Shown here piece by piece: positions 46,209-55,577 of a stretch of 64,000 nt of DNA; the first letter of the stretch is position 1, and the number at the start of each line of letters is the position of its first letter. The DNA is taken from the NCBI GenBank assembly GCA_937991945.1, contig CALKLO010000028.1, positions 1 to 64,000 on the forward strand, given 5' to 3'. The position numbers and the translations under genes are program-made. Source of the stretch: an uncultured Granulosicoccus sp. Its GTDB lineage: Bacteria > Pseudomonadota > Gammaproteobacteria > Granulosicoccales > Granulosicoccaceae. The notes beneath the pieces are model-generated. The model was not told the origin of the DNA and made no database searches. It was given only the letters and a program-made list of their open reading frames with translations.

Positions 46209-47987
46209 CTATAAGCCGTCTGGGTAGCCTTCTGGCCACTCTTCAATGGTTGGACGATGACTCGGTGATGAGTTACCGAAGATACCGTCTGAGTAAGGAA
46301 CTTGCGTCTCGCCATCACTAAACAGTACATCGTCGTAGGGTTCGGTGCTTTGATAAACCCTGATGTAGTCAATCGTATATTCCCCTGGGAATGGAGTGCT
46401 TTCATCGGGTGAGCCTGCCCACCAACCACCTAAAGCGGTATTCGCAATAACGTACATTTCCTGCTGCGATACTTTCGGGTCAGTAACTCGATGAACCTCT
46501 ACGTTGTTAACGTAGAAAATGATGGTGCCTGGTTTCCATTCCACTGCATACGTATGAAAGTCAGAGGTGTAGTCGACGCCTGGAGTAGGCTGAGAAGACG
46601 TTGATCGTAGCTGTCCTTCAGAATCGAAGTAGTGGTATGTGTGATAAACCACATCTTGGTCGTGCCCAATAAACTCCATGATATCTATTTCGGGTTTGTC
46701 GTCCACGTAGTAGGCGTTTAGCAGCCAAAACGCAGGCCAGTAACCTCTACCAAATGTTACTTTCGCACGTGTTTCAACATAACCGTAAGTAAACTTGAAC
46801 GCGTCGTAGCTGGTTATAACGCCAGATAGATAAGGTTGGTTCAACGATTTGCTCAACAGCTCATCAGGTGTTTTGATTGAATTGATAGTTAGGTGTTCAC
46901 CATCAAAACTAAACGGGTCATAACCGAAATCGGGATCGTTCATCGTATCAACATAGAACTGTTCTTCACTGTTGATGATGATGTCTGTACCCCACAGATA
47001 AGAGGTATTCCACTTAGTGGGATCTAACTCGGTACCGGTGAATTCTTCTGAGAAAACTAGTTCATAGTTATCTAAAAGATCCGTTCTAGGCACAGGTGCA
47101 TCTGGATCAATTCGGCCAAAGGTACGAGCCTTAACAGTCAAACCAGTCGCGACGTAATACAAAGTGTCGTCATTGTCGAACGCTTGAATTTCGTAGTAGT
47201 AATCGCGATCAAAAACGTCTTCGTCAATGTACTCTTCGGTAAACACGGACGTAACAAATTGAGCCTGACGATAGACGTTGTAGCCACGCGCATCTGGATC
47301 TACTGGCCACGTCACTCGTATGGAATCATCGAGCACTTCTCCGTTGAATCCAGGTGTGGTCGCAGAGAAAAACTCTGTAGTCGTGTTGGTTTGAGTTTCA
47401 GTTGTTGACCCTGTTGTGTTAGTAGAACCACCTGATTCCTCGGGAGGCGTAGGCTCTTCTTCAGGTGCTTGTATTGCGCTGTTATCAGTTTCCTCTTCAG
47501 GTTGCTGCAATGCGTCAACAGGTGCCTCTTCAGTAAGCGCCGGATCTGGAGCACTCTCTTCAGCCGCAGCCTGTTCAGGCTCTGATGGTTCGGAGGCTGA
47601 ATCAGTCGTGCTGTTTTCTTCAGTGTTTTGATCAGTGCTGCTAGTGGAGTTCACCAACGTGGAGCTTCCAGAATTGGCTGTTGGCACTGAACTATCTGGC
47701 GTCGCAGCGCCCAGATCAGGGCTTGCTGATACTGATATATCAGGCGCAGCGATATCACCTGCGGCCACTGCTTGGGCAAATGTGACTGAATAGTTTGCAT
47801 CATTAGACAGCTGTGCCGCACTAATAGACGGGCCTGACACAGCGGCTTCACTGGTGTCGCTAGATGTCGCATCAGAGGTTGGTGTACCTGCACCACACGC
47901 GCTCAGAACACCTAGGAGAGCTAATGAGGCCGCGGTTGAGCACGAACGTTTAGTTTGACCGCTAAGTGTTAAGTGTCGTCGATTCAT
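46209..47987 (-). CDS. GH16 family glycoside hydrolase lipoprotein with FN3 domain
   Basis: About 592 residues, probably an endo-beta-1,3-glucanase (laminarinase) or agarase/carrageenase-like enzyme. Lipobox VLSAC near residue 35, a Ser/Thr/Glu-rich linker of about 150 residues, a fibronectin type III domain (IRVTWPVDPDARGYNVYR), then the GH16 fold from YELVFSEEF. The catalytic motif EIDIME is intact: nucleophile Glu433, Asp435 and acid/base Glu438. Many tryptophans line the cleft, including GGWWAGSPDES. Start ATG 47987 is preferred over TTG 47999. It is a paralogue of the GH16 at 50031. Confidence 0.9.
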   Translation of the reverse strand: MNRRHLTLSGQTKRSCSTAASLALLGVLSACGAGTPTSDATSSDTSEAAVSGPSISAAQLSNDANYSVTFAQAVAAGDIAAPDISVSASPDLGAATPDSSVPTANSGSSTLVNSTSSTDQNTEENSTTDSASEPSEPEQAAAEESAPDPALTEEAPVDALQQPEEETDNSAIQAPEEEPTPPEESGGSTNTTGSTTETQTNTTTEFFSATTPGFNGEVLDDSIRVTWPVDPDARGYNVYRQAQFVTSVFTEEYIDEDVFDRDYYYEIQAFDNDDTLYYVATGLTVKARTFGRIDPDAPVPRTDLLDNYELVFSEEFTGTELDPTKWNTSYLWGTDIIINSEEQFYVDTMNDPDFGYDPFSFDGEHLTINSIKTPDELLSKSLNQPYLSGVITSYDAFKFTYGYVETRAKVTFGRGYWPAFWLLNAYYVDDKPEIDIMEFIGHDQDVVYHTYHYFDSEGQLRSTSSQPTPGVDYTSDFHTYAVEWKPGTIIFYVNNVEVHRVTDPKVSQQEMYVIANTALGGWWAGSPDESTPFPGEYTIDYIRVYQSTEPYDDVLFSDGETQVPYSDGIFGNSSPSHRPTIEEWPEGYPDGL

Positions 47988-48213
47988 TTTCGGTACCAAG
48001 GGCGTTCCGTTTTGTGAGCTAACTCACGTGAAATGAGGTTACTCGCACTGTGTTTAGAGCTAAAAGGCCTTAATTAAAACGCTCTGTTAGGGGTATCGGA
48101 CTCTGAGCCAAAGCCTTGATAAATAAACCTCAGAATTGGAAACAAGTCTTAGTTGGCCTGCTGGCATGCTTTCTGTTGGGCTTTACCAAGAACCTAAGTC
48201 TTTGGAATCGCAA
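47988..48213. promoter_or_regulatory. Divergent promoter region between GH16 lipoprotein and barrel protein genes
   Basis: 226 bases without a gene, between two divergent starts, so it should hold both promoters. No clear -35/-10 pair or dyad was resolved. Confidence 0.4.
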
Positions 48214-50016
48214 ATGCGGCCGCATATTATTAAAACCTCGGTAGCGTTGTTTATTAGCACGCAGTTTTTATCGTCTCCTACATTAGCCTCCGAATGGAAT
48301 GGCAGCTACTCAGCAGAAGGTCAGTGCTACTGTGTGGGTGTCGTCGATGAAGGAGTAAAGAACACCATTGTGCCGACGCCGATAGGGGGGCAAACAGTCT
48401 CACAAGTGTGTCAGCGAATCGGCGCAGGGCCGGGTCTTTCTTTTGACAGCGGTCAATATAACCACCCAGTGTACGAAGACGCGCAGTGCGGGCATGGACC
48501 CCCAGCTGCACAAGTAACCTCAAGTTCGGCTGCAGCTAACACACAGTGTGCAGGTTCACTGGATGGTCTAGGTCAAGACTCAGCCTCTTGCCAAGCGATT
48601 GGTCCTGAATGGGATGTCAAGGCAGCGTTTGCCAAGCCATCTGCAGCACCGACAACAAGTCCTAAGGCAGAGGCAGCGAAGCCTGGCGTAACAGTGGTCT
48701 CTACTAAGAGCGCTAAGGAGGACGCGGAGGCAGTCGCGGACGCAGTCGCGGACGCAGATGCAGATGCGGCCGCACCTCAGTCAACTAGCTTGATAAATAA
48801 ACCCGTAGTTACCTCCGTGACTGTGGAACAACCTGCAGACGGAGAAATTGCCGGCAAAACGCTTAAAGCTACCGTTATAAGTTCAGCGTCTACTGCTGGG
48901 CGAAAACTGCCTAAGCGTGAGAAGCTAGAACCGTTTACCGGGAAAGTCATAACGATTGATGGTCGTCGTTATATGCAGGCACGAGAGAATATTCCGACAA
49001 AAGGCGGGGAGCCTGGTACGAGAATCATAGTAGATGGTTCTGTGTACCTTTTAGATAATGGCAATATTGAGCCTGCCGACTTGTACCGAAAGCAAGCAGG
49101 TAAGGCTAAGAAGCCTGCGAAAAAATCAGCATCGAATTCGAGTAAAAAACCGGTTTCGCAATCTGTAGCGAAGCTACCAACACAACCTGTTTCAAAAGCC
49201 AACACTGCTCGTGAAAAAATACCGTTAGCACAAGTAAAGCCGCGTATTCCGAGTACGAATGGGCGCAATGAGATACCCGTTGAAACGAAAACAGCGGCTG
49301 TAGTAAAACCTATCGTTGAGCCAGTGAGTGACATAGAGACGACCAGAAATCCTATCGTTATTGTTGCAGCTCCGAAGGCGTCTACACCCATTGTTAAGAA
49401 ACCTGAGACTACGGAATCACAAGTTGCAGCGACTAATATTGAATTAAAAAATGGTGCGGATACTAGTAACGATACGCAGGTTGGTTTTTTGTCTGCGTTA
49501 AAGCTACCAGCAAGCGTTGAACAGCGCGTTGACAGTTTCTCGTACGTTGAAGCTATGCCTGTTAACTATGATGTTGGCGGAAATGGATTTGCATTTAAGG
49601 GCAGCACTGAAAGTCATTCTCGCTTTCATTATGTGGGACGTGCTGCAGTCACGAATAGCTACCAAGAAATGATGCTAGGCGGTGGTCTATACGTAACGCC
49701 GTATGCGGCTAATCGTGTAACGATGGTTCTGCAAGCTGGTGTTGAACACGGGTCATTTCAATTTGATGATGATCAAGATGCCAGCATCTCCGCTGACTAC
49801 AGTGACACAGGTTTATACGTGAGTGCGGCGACTCGTCTGGTCCTTAATCATCGTATGGAACTAAGAGGTGGTTTTGGCTACAGCACCTTTTTTAAAGGCG
49901 ATGTAAGTGCCTTCGGAGGGGCCTACTGGCATATCACCCGACATCTCGATTTCGTCACCAGTTTTGAATTAGGTGACAATGATCTACTCGGTCTTGGCGT
50001 TCGATATTACTATTAA
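48214..50016 (+). CDS. Outer-membrane barrel protein with Cys-rich N-terminal domain
   Basis: About 600 residues. The signal peptide ends in LAS near residue 26. A cysteine-rich domain of about 100 residues follows (GQCYCVG, VSQVCQRIG, EDAQCGHGP, TQCAG, SCQAIG), then a repetitive Ala/Asp segment, a VITIDGRRYMQAREN-type domain, a Lys/Pro-rich linker, and a C-terminal region of alternating strands ending GLGVRYYY, as in small outer-membrane beta-barrels. The final aromatic residue fits Bam recognition. No named family. It sits between two GH16 genes, so a surface glycan-binding role is possible. Confidence 0.7.
   Translation: MRPHIIKTSVALFISTQFLSSPTLASEWNGSYSAEGQCYCVGVVDEGVKNTIVPTPIGGQTVSQVCQRIGAGPGLSFDSGQYNHPVYEDAQCGHGPPAAQVTSSSAAANTQCAGSLDGLGQDSASCQAIGPEWDVKAAFAKPSAAPTTSPKAEAAKPGVTVVSTKSAKEDAEAVADAVADADADAAAPQSTSLINKPVVTSVTVEQPADGEIAGKTLKATVISSASTAGRKLPKREKLEPFTGKVITIDGRRYMQARENIPTKGGEPGTRIIVDGSVYLLDNGNIEPADLYRKQAGKAKKPAKKSASNSSKKPVSQSVAKLPTQPVSKANTAREKIPLAQVKPRIPSTNGRNEIPVETKTAAVVKPIVEPVSDIETTRNPIVIVAAPKASTPIVKKPETTESQVAATNIELKNGADTSNDTQVGFLSALKLPASVEQRVDSFSYVEAMPVNYDVGGNGFAFKGSTESHSRFHYVGRAAVTNSYQEMMLGGGLYVTPYAANRVTMVLQAGVEHGSFQFDDDQDASISADYSDTGLYVSAATRLVLNHRMELRGGFGYSTFFKGDVSAFGGAYWHITRHLDFVTSFELGDNDLLGLGVRYYY
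48730..48765 (+). repeat. In-frame tandem repeats in the barrel protein gene
   Basis: GCAGTCGCGGAC occurs twice (48730-48741, 48742-48753), followed by GCAGAT twice (48754-48765). They encode an Ala/Val/Asp-rich spacer. Units are multiples of three, so copy-number change would alter length without shifting frame. Confidence 0.6.
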
Positions 50017-50021
50017 GGAGG
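50015..50021 (+). promoter_or_regulatory. Ribosome binding site setting the second GH16 start
   Basis: AAGGAGG ends directly at the ATG 50022, too close for use, but lies nine bases before ATG 50031. The start is therefore taken as 50031. Confidence 0.6.
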
Positions 50022-50030
50022 ATGCGTAAA

Positions 50031-50969
50031 ATGAATATGAAACTATCAAATAAGGTACGCATTGCAGCACTCATCGGTGCAACTTTGTCGCTTAGTGCTT
50101 GCGGTGAAAGTGATTTAGTTGAGCTCGAAGAGCGGCAACTTGCAGTCGCAAGGTTTGCTGCCGCAGCCGCTGCTACGCCAGCGCCAGGAGGTGAAGATGC
50201 GGATACAGAAACACCCAGTACGGGTGTAGATTTAACTCAATACAATTTAGTATTTAGTGATGAGTTTAGATCAGGATCCCTAGATTCAAGCAAATGGAAT
50301 ACCGCGCTAACGTGGGGGCCTGACTTAGTCGTCTACAACCAATTGCAGTATTACGTTGATATACAAAATGACACTGATTTTGGCTATGACCCCTTTACCT
50401 TTGATGGTGAAGTGTTGACCATTAGTGCAACAGAAACTCCCGATGCACTTCGCAGCGCTGCCAATGAGCAGCCTTGGTTATCTGGTACGCTGACGACAGC
50501 TGGGAAATTTGATTTCACTTACGGTTACGCTGAAGCATCCATCGACTTGCAAGAAGGTAGAGGACTATGGCCAGCCTTCTGGATGTTAAGTTCTGAATTT
50601 GATAATTTGAAGCCAGAGCTTTTCATTATGGAATACGACGGGGCTAAGCCTAACAGTCTATTTCATAACTACAACTACACTGATGCTGACGACTTGCTTC
50701 GTTCGCCAGGTCAATGGGAAGTATCGTCAGAATCATTTTCTGATGGCTTTCAAAAAGTCGGCGTTGCATGGTCGCCACAAGAATTATTGTTTTATATAAA
50801 TGACGTACCACGATATCGTATCGTCGGAGAAAACGTTAGCAGTCAAGATATGTACTTGATACTTAGTTTGGCGGTCGGGGGTATTTGGCCAGGTGCTCCA
50901 GATGGTACGACTCCGGTGCCGTCGACTACACGAATCGATTACGTACGGGTTTATCAACTAAACGAATAA
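50031..50969 (+). CDS. GH16-fold lipoprotein with altered catalytic motif
   Basis: About 312 residues. Lipobox LSAC near residue 24, a short linker, then a GH16 domain from YNLVFSDEF. It shares long segments with the GH16 at 46209 (NDTDFGYDPFTFDGE here; NDPDFGYDPFSFDGE there). The active-site motif reads ELFIME (196-201): both glutamates remain, but the central aspartate is phenylalanine (Phe198). This Asp normally supports the nucleophile, so activity may be lost or changed, leaving a glucan-binding protein. The open frame is intact. It begins 14 bases after the barrel gene, probably in one operon, and its stop is three bases from acpS. Confidence 0.88.
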   Translation: MNMKLSNKVRIAALIGATLSLSACGESDLVELEERQLAVARFAAAAAATPAPGGEDADTETPSTGVDLTQYNLVFSDEFRSGSLDSSKWNTALTWGPDLVVYNQLQYYVDIQNDTDFGYDPFTFDGEVLTISATETPDALRSAANEQPWLSGTLTTAGKFDFTYGYAEASIDLQEGRGLWPAFWMLSSEFDNLKPELFIMEYDGAKPNSLFHNYNYTDADDLLRSPGQWEVSSESFSDGFQKVGVAWSPQELLFYINDVPRYRIVGENVSSQDMYLILSLAVGGIWPGAPDGTTPVPSTTRIDYVRVYQLNE

Positions 50970-50972
50970 GTG

Positions 50973-51353
50973 CTAGCGATGTTCTAACACCACGAAGGCG
51001 GCCACTGTGTCGCCTTCGTCAGTTATGCTTACCCAGAAATGTTCTATTCCACGTTGCTCACAGCGCTTCAACGCCTCGCCTGATACATGGAGTAACGGTT
51101 TACCTAGGGCATCGTGCTTTAGATAGAAATCTCGGAGTAGTACGCCCGTTCTCTCGCCGGTACCCAGTGCTTTGACGGCAGCTTCTTTCACAGCAAAACG
51201 TTTTGTCAGAAACCTTACTGGGGCGTGATGAGTTTTGTAACTATCCCATTCTTCCTGGTTGAGAATTCGCTTCGCGAACCTGTCTCCAAAGCGATTATAG
51301 GCTTGCTCTATTCGACTGATAGTTGCTAAGTCAATGCCTATTCCAGCAATCAT
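50973..51353 (-). CDS. acpS: Holo-[acyl-carrier-protein] synthase
   Basis: 126-residue phosphopantetheinyl transferase that converts apo-ACP to holo-ACP with CoA for fatty acid synthesis. Family motifs GIGIDLATISRIE at the N-terminus (Mg-binding Asp8) and RFAVKEAAVKALGTG (Mg-binding Glu). It follows pdxJ by 42 bases, the classical pairing. A perfect 9-bp inverted repeat (50992-51019) lies within its 3' end but has no T run. Confidence 0.95.
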   Translation of the reverse strand: MIAGIGIDLATISRIEQAYNRFGDRFAKRILNQEEWDSYKTHHAPVRFLTKRFAVKEAAVKALGTGERTGVLLRDFYLKHDALGKPLLHVSGEALKRCEQRGIEHFWVSITDEGDTVAAFVVLEHR

Positions 51354-51395
51354 GTGGCGATGTCCCAGTTAGAAATACGTAAAGATATTTGGCGA

Positions 51396-52136
51396 CTATT
51401 GTCTGTGTCGGGCTTCTACCATGAGTCGTTTCATCTTGCTGGTGGCAGTTGGAAGACCCCAGTAAAGTGCTCGGGTAATGAGGCTATGACCCACGCGCAG
51501 TTCATTGATAGTTTCAATTTCCGCAATAGATTGCACATTGTCATAATGCAAACCATGGCCCGCGTTAACGGTTAACCCTAGGCTGAATGCATAGTCGCTT
51601 GATGACATGATACGGGCCAATTCAGTGCTGAGTTCGGCGTGTGTGACAGCTTCTGAGTAGCTGCCGGTATGCAGTTGAACACACGGTGCGCCAATACGCG
51701 CTGCTGCCTCAACGTGTGCTTCATCAGGGTCAATGAAAATAGACGATTGAATACCTGCGGACTGAAGAGCGCTAATGAAGTCTGTCAGTTCGTCTCGGTT
51801 GGCTTCAACATCGACGCCACGAATCGCTGTGATTTCTTGTCGATTCTCTGGAACGACACACACGTGGTGTGGTTTGATACGCAGTGCAATTTCTAGCATT
51901 TCAGGAGTCGCGGCCATTTCAATATTGAGCTTGGTCTGCCGGCTAGCAGCAAACCGTTCAACGTCATGATCTTGGATATGGCGTCTATCGGCACGCAGGT
52001 GCATGGTAATGCTGTCGGCGCCTGCAAGTTCTGCTTGCAATGCCGCATGTACAGGATCTGGGTAGCTCAGGCCACGAGCCTGCCTGACGGCTGCTACGTG
52101 ATCAACATTCACACCTAGATAAATCGCTTGCTTCAC
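51396..52136 (-). CDS. pdxJ: Pyridoxine 5'-phosphate synthase
   Basis: About 246 residues, TIM-barrel enzyme condensing 3-amino-2-oxopropyl phosphate with deoxyxylulose 5-phosphate to form vitamin B6. Motifs GVNVDHVAAVRQARG, TMHLRADRRHIQD and GHGLHYDN are all present. The GTG at 52136 has AAGGA eight bases upstream and gives the usual length; another GTG seven codons earlier is possible. It is between ygfX and acpS in the minus operon. Confidence 0.95.
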   Translation of the reverse strand: MKQAIYLGVNVDHVAAVRQARGLSYPDPVHAALQAELAGADSITMHLRADRRHIQDHDVERFAASRQTKLNIEMAATPEMLEIALRIKPHHVCVVPENRQEITAIRGVDVEANRDELTDFISALQSAGIQSSIFIDPDEAHVEAAARIGAPCVQLHTGSYSEAVTHAELSTELARIMSSSDYAFSLGLTVNAGHGLHYDNVQSIAEIETINELRVGHSLITRALYWGLPTATSKMKRLMVEARHRQ

Positions 52137-52209
52137 CTGTCTCTTCCTTTTGAACACATCGCAACAGTTTACCTGTAATGAGGATGATTAGAATCAGCAC
52201 GTTGTCTAT

Positions 52210-52716
52210 TCAAGCGTTTTGCCAAACTTTGAAATAGGTTTTTAAGGATCGTCTGGCAGGAGGCGAGGTGTTAAACAGCAGCTGGTGCTGCAAATAGCTG
52301 AATTCACTTGGAGTAACTTGATCGCGCCAAATAGCGATTCTGTGAATGGCAGTATCGTCCGTTTGTATGCAGACAACGACCAAGTAGCCGCTCCGATAGC
52401 CCTGTGAAATTAATTTGCCTGCAAAAGTCGGCGTACCGTTACGGGCTACGCGCCAGGTTTCGTCTTCGCCAATATGCTCAATGAGGTAGTGCCGGCCAGA
52501 GGCTTTCACTTGACAATACAGCGACACGACAATGCATGCAGCTGCTCCCAAATGAATAACCACATTCATGGGTGAAGAGGTGGTGGCTATTACTGATAAG
52601 GCTGCCAACCCGGCTAGGAGCGCCGTATAGATCTTGCTGCGCTTAGGTTCGGCTCGCCATAGTGGCCGACATTTTGTCGAGAATGTTCTGATACTGGGCC
52701 TCCTTGGCCTTTCCAC
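52210..52716 (-). CDS. YgfX/CptA-like membrane protein
   Basis: 168 residues with two membrane segments (YTALLAGLAALSVIA and NVVIHLGAAACIVVSLY) and a soluble C-terminal half, as in E. coli YgfX (CptA), the partner encoded after sdhE. YgfX was described as a toxin affecting FtsZ and MreB; that role is debated. The GTG start lies inside sdhE (74-base overlap) because no later ATG or GTG occurs before the membrane region. Assignment rests mainly on topology and position. Confidence 0.65.
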   Translation of the reverse strand: MERPRRPSIRTFSTKCRPLWRAEPKRSKIYTALLAGLAALSVIATTSSPMNVVIHLGAAACIVVSLYCQVKASGRHYLIEHIGEDETWRVARNGTPTFAGKLISQGYRSGYLVVVCIQTDDTAIHRIAIWRDQVTPSEFSYLQHQLLFNTSPPARRSLKTYFKVWQNA

Positions 52717-52897
52717 TTACGAGCTGGTACAGCTCAGGGTCTTGCATATCCTGCAAATTTTCAAACCGGGTGCGCTCATCCTCTGAGGCACTTTCATAAT
52801 GATTATCCAGATAAGCACGCATGGCTTCGTCTAGCTCGCGCATACCGCGCCGGCAACGCCAGCGCAGTTTGGCCATGTGGGCTGTATTTGTACTCAT
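52643..52897 (-). CDS. sdhE: FAD assembly factor SdhE (SdhAF2)
   Basis: 84-residue factor that promotes covalent flavin attachment to SdhA. The RGMRE motif (RGxxE, 17-21), required in the family, is in LRWRCRRGMRELDEAM. The C-terminal helix bundle includes FENLQDMQDPELYQLV. It lies 16 bases after sdhB and overlaps ygfX. Linking it directly to the sdh genes makes its target clear. Confidence 0.93.
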   Translation of the reverse strand: MSTNTAHMAKLRWRCRRGMRELDEAMRAYLDNHYESASEDERTRFENLQDMQDPELYQLVSGKAKEAQYQNILDKMSATMASRT

Positions 52898-52913
52898 CTG
52901 GATAACCCTACGA

Positions 52914-53699
52914 CTATAGTCGCCGTTTGACCAGCATCTTTTTAGTCTCTGCTATCGCTTTTGCCGGATTGAGTCCCTTCGGGCAAACCTGCGCGCAGTT
53001 CATGATGGTGTGGCAACGGTAGAGCTTGAAAGGATCTTCCAAGTCATCCAGACGTTCGCCTGTAGCATCATCACGGCTATCGACTAACCAACGATAAGAC
53101 GCTAATAGTGCTGCAGGTCCTAGGTAGCGTTCTGGGTTCCACCAGTAGCTTGGGCAACTGGTTGAGCAGCACGCGCAAAGAATGCATTCATAAGCGCCAT
53201 CAATCTTTTCCCGATCTTCAGGGGATTGCAAACGCTCGCTATCAGGTGGCGCTTTCGTATCGGATTTTAACCAAGGCTCAATCGATGCGTATTGTGCATA
53301 GAAGTTGGTTAAATCTGATACCAAATCCTTGATGATGGGCTGGTGTGGAAGAGGGTAGATAGTGATATCGCCTTCGATATCATCAATGGCGGTGGTGCAA
53401 GCTAAGCCATTCGTTCCGCCAATGTTCATGGCGCAAGAGCCACAGATACCTTCTCTGCACGAACGTCGAAACGTCAGTGTGGAGTCCATGTCGCTTTTGA
53501 TCTTGATGATGGCATCAAGAATCATCGGGCCACAGTTCTCAACATCGACGTCAAACGTGTCGACGCGTGGGTTCTCACCGCTGTCAGGGTCATATCGGTA
53601 GACCTTGAAGCGGCGTGTATTTTGTGCACCTTCAGGTGCTGCAAACTGCTTACCGTTTTTCTTAACGATGGAATTTGCGGGGAGCTTAAATTCTGCCAT
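52914..53699 (-). CDS. sdhB: Succinate dehydrogenase iron-sulfur subunit
   Basis: 261 residues carrying the [2Fe-2S] cluster ([13 protein letters not shown] plus a later Cys in GLACTTAI), the [4Fe-4S] ([11 protein letters not shown]) and [3Fe-4S] clusters ([14 protein letters not shown]). It passes electrons from SdhA flavin to ubiquinone in the inner membrane. It lies 52 bases after sdhA and 16 before sdhE. Confidence 0.97.
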   Translation of the reverse strand: MAEFKLPANSIVKKNGKQFAAPEGAQNTRRFKVYRYDPDSGENPRVDTFDVDVENCGPMILDAIIKIKSDMDSTLTFRRSCREGICGSCAMNIGGTNGLACTTAIDDIEGDITIYPLPHQPIIKDLVSDLTNFYAQYASIEPWLKSDTKAPPDSERLQSPEDREKIDGAYECILCACCSTSCPSYWWNPERYLGPAALLASYRWLVDSRDDATGERLDDLEDPFKLYRCHTIMNCAQVCPKGLNPAKAIAETKKMLVKRRL

Positions 53700-53751
53700 T
53701 GTCTTAGTTCGTTTCCGTTGCTGTCCGTTTTACCTTGTTGATCGAATGTGC

Positions 53752-55539
53752 TTAGTAAACCCGCTTTTTAGGCGGTATCACTTCACATTCGTCCGTTAAG
53801 GTGTACATATGAACGGGACGGTAATCGATGGTGACGTTGTTCCGATCATCGGTCCAAGTCAGTGTGTGTTTCATCCAGTTTTCATCATCGCGATCTTCAA
53901 AGTCATCACGCGCATGTGCGCCACGACTCTCAGGACGATTATGAGCACCATGAATAATGGTTTGTGCTTGCGCTAGGAGATTTTCAAGCTCCAATGTTTC
54001 AACCAAATCTGTGTTCCAAATGAGGTTCTTGTCGTCAACTTTGACATCGTCAAATTCATCAACAATACCGCGCATTTTATCAATACCTTCTTTCAGGCTA
54101 TCGCCTGTTCGGAATACCGCTGCATGCTTTTGCATAGTGCGTTGCATGCGATCACGGACATCAGCAGTACCGGTACTGCCTTTGTTGAATCGGACTTTAT
54201 CTAGGTGATCAAGCGCTGGGGCTGTTGCTTCTTCACTGAGAGGCTTGTGCGCCGTTCCTGGCTTGACTAGCTCTGCGGCACGAAGTGCAGCAGCTCGGCC
54301 AAATACCACGATGTCGAGTAGTGAGTTACTGCCTAAACGATTCGCGCCGTGTACAGATACACAAGCCGCTTCGCCAATGGCCATAAGCCCGGGTACAACG
54401 GAGTCCGGATTGCCGTCTTTTAGTGTGACCACTTCGCCGTGATAGTTGGTTGGAATACCGCCCATGTTGTAGTGAACGGTTGGAATAACGGGGATTGGGC
54501 TCTTGTTGACATCAACGCCTGCAAAGATTCGCGCTGACTCAGAGATGCCTGGTAGACGTTTTTCGATAACATCACTACCCAAGTGTTGCAGATTGAGGAA
54601 GATGTGATCGTTGTCAGTACCCACGCCACGGCCTGCGTTAATTTCCATTGTCATGGAACGACTAACAACATCGCGAGAGGCAAGATCTTTGGCGTTGGGT
54701 GCATAGCGTTCCATAAAACGCTCGCCTTCGTTGTTAGTTAAATAGCCGCCTTCGCCACGAACACCTTCTGTGATTAACACGCCAGCTCCGTAGATGCCGG
54801 TAGGGTGGAATTGAACAAATTCCATGTCCTGCAGAGGAAGTCCTGCGCGAAGCGCCATGGCATTGCCATCGCCTGTACAGGTGTGTGCTGAGGTTGCTGA
54901 AAAGTACGTTCTACCGCAACCACCTGTTGCCAAGACAACTTGATGTGCGCGGAATCGGTGCAGTTCGCCGGTTGCCAGATCCAAAGAGATAACGCCTCTG
55001 CAGACACCGTCATCCATGATGAGGTCGGTGGCGAAGTGCTCAATATAGAATTCAGCATTGTGCTTTAGCGACTGCTGATACAGCGTGTGAAGAATGGCAT
55101 GTCCAGTTCTATCGGCCGCTGCACACGTTCTCTGTGCTGTTCCTTCGCCGAAGTGTGTGGTCATACCGCCAAACGGACGTTGATAAATCTTGCCTTCGTC
55201 AGTTCGGGAAAACGGTACGCCGAAATGTTCCAGTTCAATGACAGCTGGCATGGCCTCGCGACACATGTACTCGATGGAGTCTTGGTCGCCTAACCAGTCA
55301 GAGCCTTTGATGGTGTCGTACATGTGCCACGTCCAGTGGTCTTCTCCCATGTTACCTAAGGCGGCACTCATGCCCCCCTGAGCCGCCACGGTGTGCGAGC
55401 GAGTAGGGAATACCTTGGTTACACAGGCAGTCGATAAACCCTGTGCAGCCATGCCCAATGTGGCTCGCAGTCCTGCGCCGCCAGCACCAACAACAATTAC
55501 GTCGTAGGTATGGTCAATAATTTTATATGCGTTCGTCAT
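53752..55539 (-). CDS. sdhA: Succinate dehydrogenase flavoprotein subunit
   Basis: 595 residues. The Rossmann motif [11 protein letters not shown], the covalent FAD histidine in SHTVAAQGG (His49), and [21 protein letters not shown] near the active site, plus the C-terminal [18 protein letters not shown], identify it. It oxidises succinate to fumarate. Covalent flavin attachment is helped by SdhE and SdhAF4, both encoded in this operon. Confidence 0.97.
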   Translation of the reverse strand: MTNAYKIIDHTYDVIVVGAGGAGLRATLGMAAQGLSTACVTKVFPTRSHTVAAQGGMSAALGNMGEDHWTWHMYDTIKGSDWLGDQDSIEYMCREAMPAVIELEHFGVPFSRTDEGKIYQRPFGGMTTHFGEGTAQRTCAAADRTGHAILHTLYQQSLKHNAEFYIEHFATDLIMDDGVCRGVISLDLATGELHRFRAHQVVLATGGCGRTYFSATSAHTCTGDGNAMALRAGLPLQDMEFVQFHPTGIYGAGVLITEGVRGEGGYLTNNEGERFMERYAPNAKDLASRDVVSRSMTMEINAGRGVGTDNDHIFLNLQHLGSDVIEKRLPGISESARIFAGVDVNKSPIPVIPTVHYNMGGIPTNYHGEVVTLKDGNPDSVVPGLMAIGEAACVSVHGANRLGSNSLLDIVVFGRAAALRAAELVKPGTAHKPLSEEATAPALDHLDKVRFNKGSTGTADVRDRMQRTMQKHAAVFRTGDSLKEGIDKMRGIVDEFDDVKVDDKNLIWNTDLVETLELENLLAQAQTIIHGAHNRPESRGAHARDDFEDRDDENWMKHTLTWTDDRNNVTIDYRPVHMYTLTDECEVIPPKKRVY

Positions 55540-55577
55540 AGTCGATGTTCAGTCTTGTCGTCAATAAGGGATACGAG

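Noticed and set aside
50992-51019. Terminator for the second GH16 gene
   Set aside because: The perfect 9-bp stem lies inside acpS coding sequence and has no T run on either strand.
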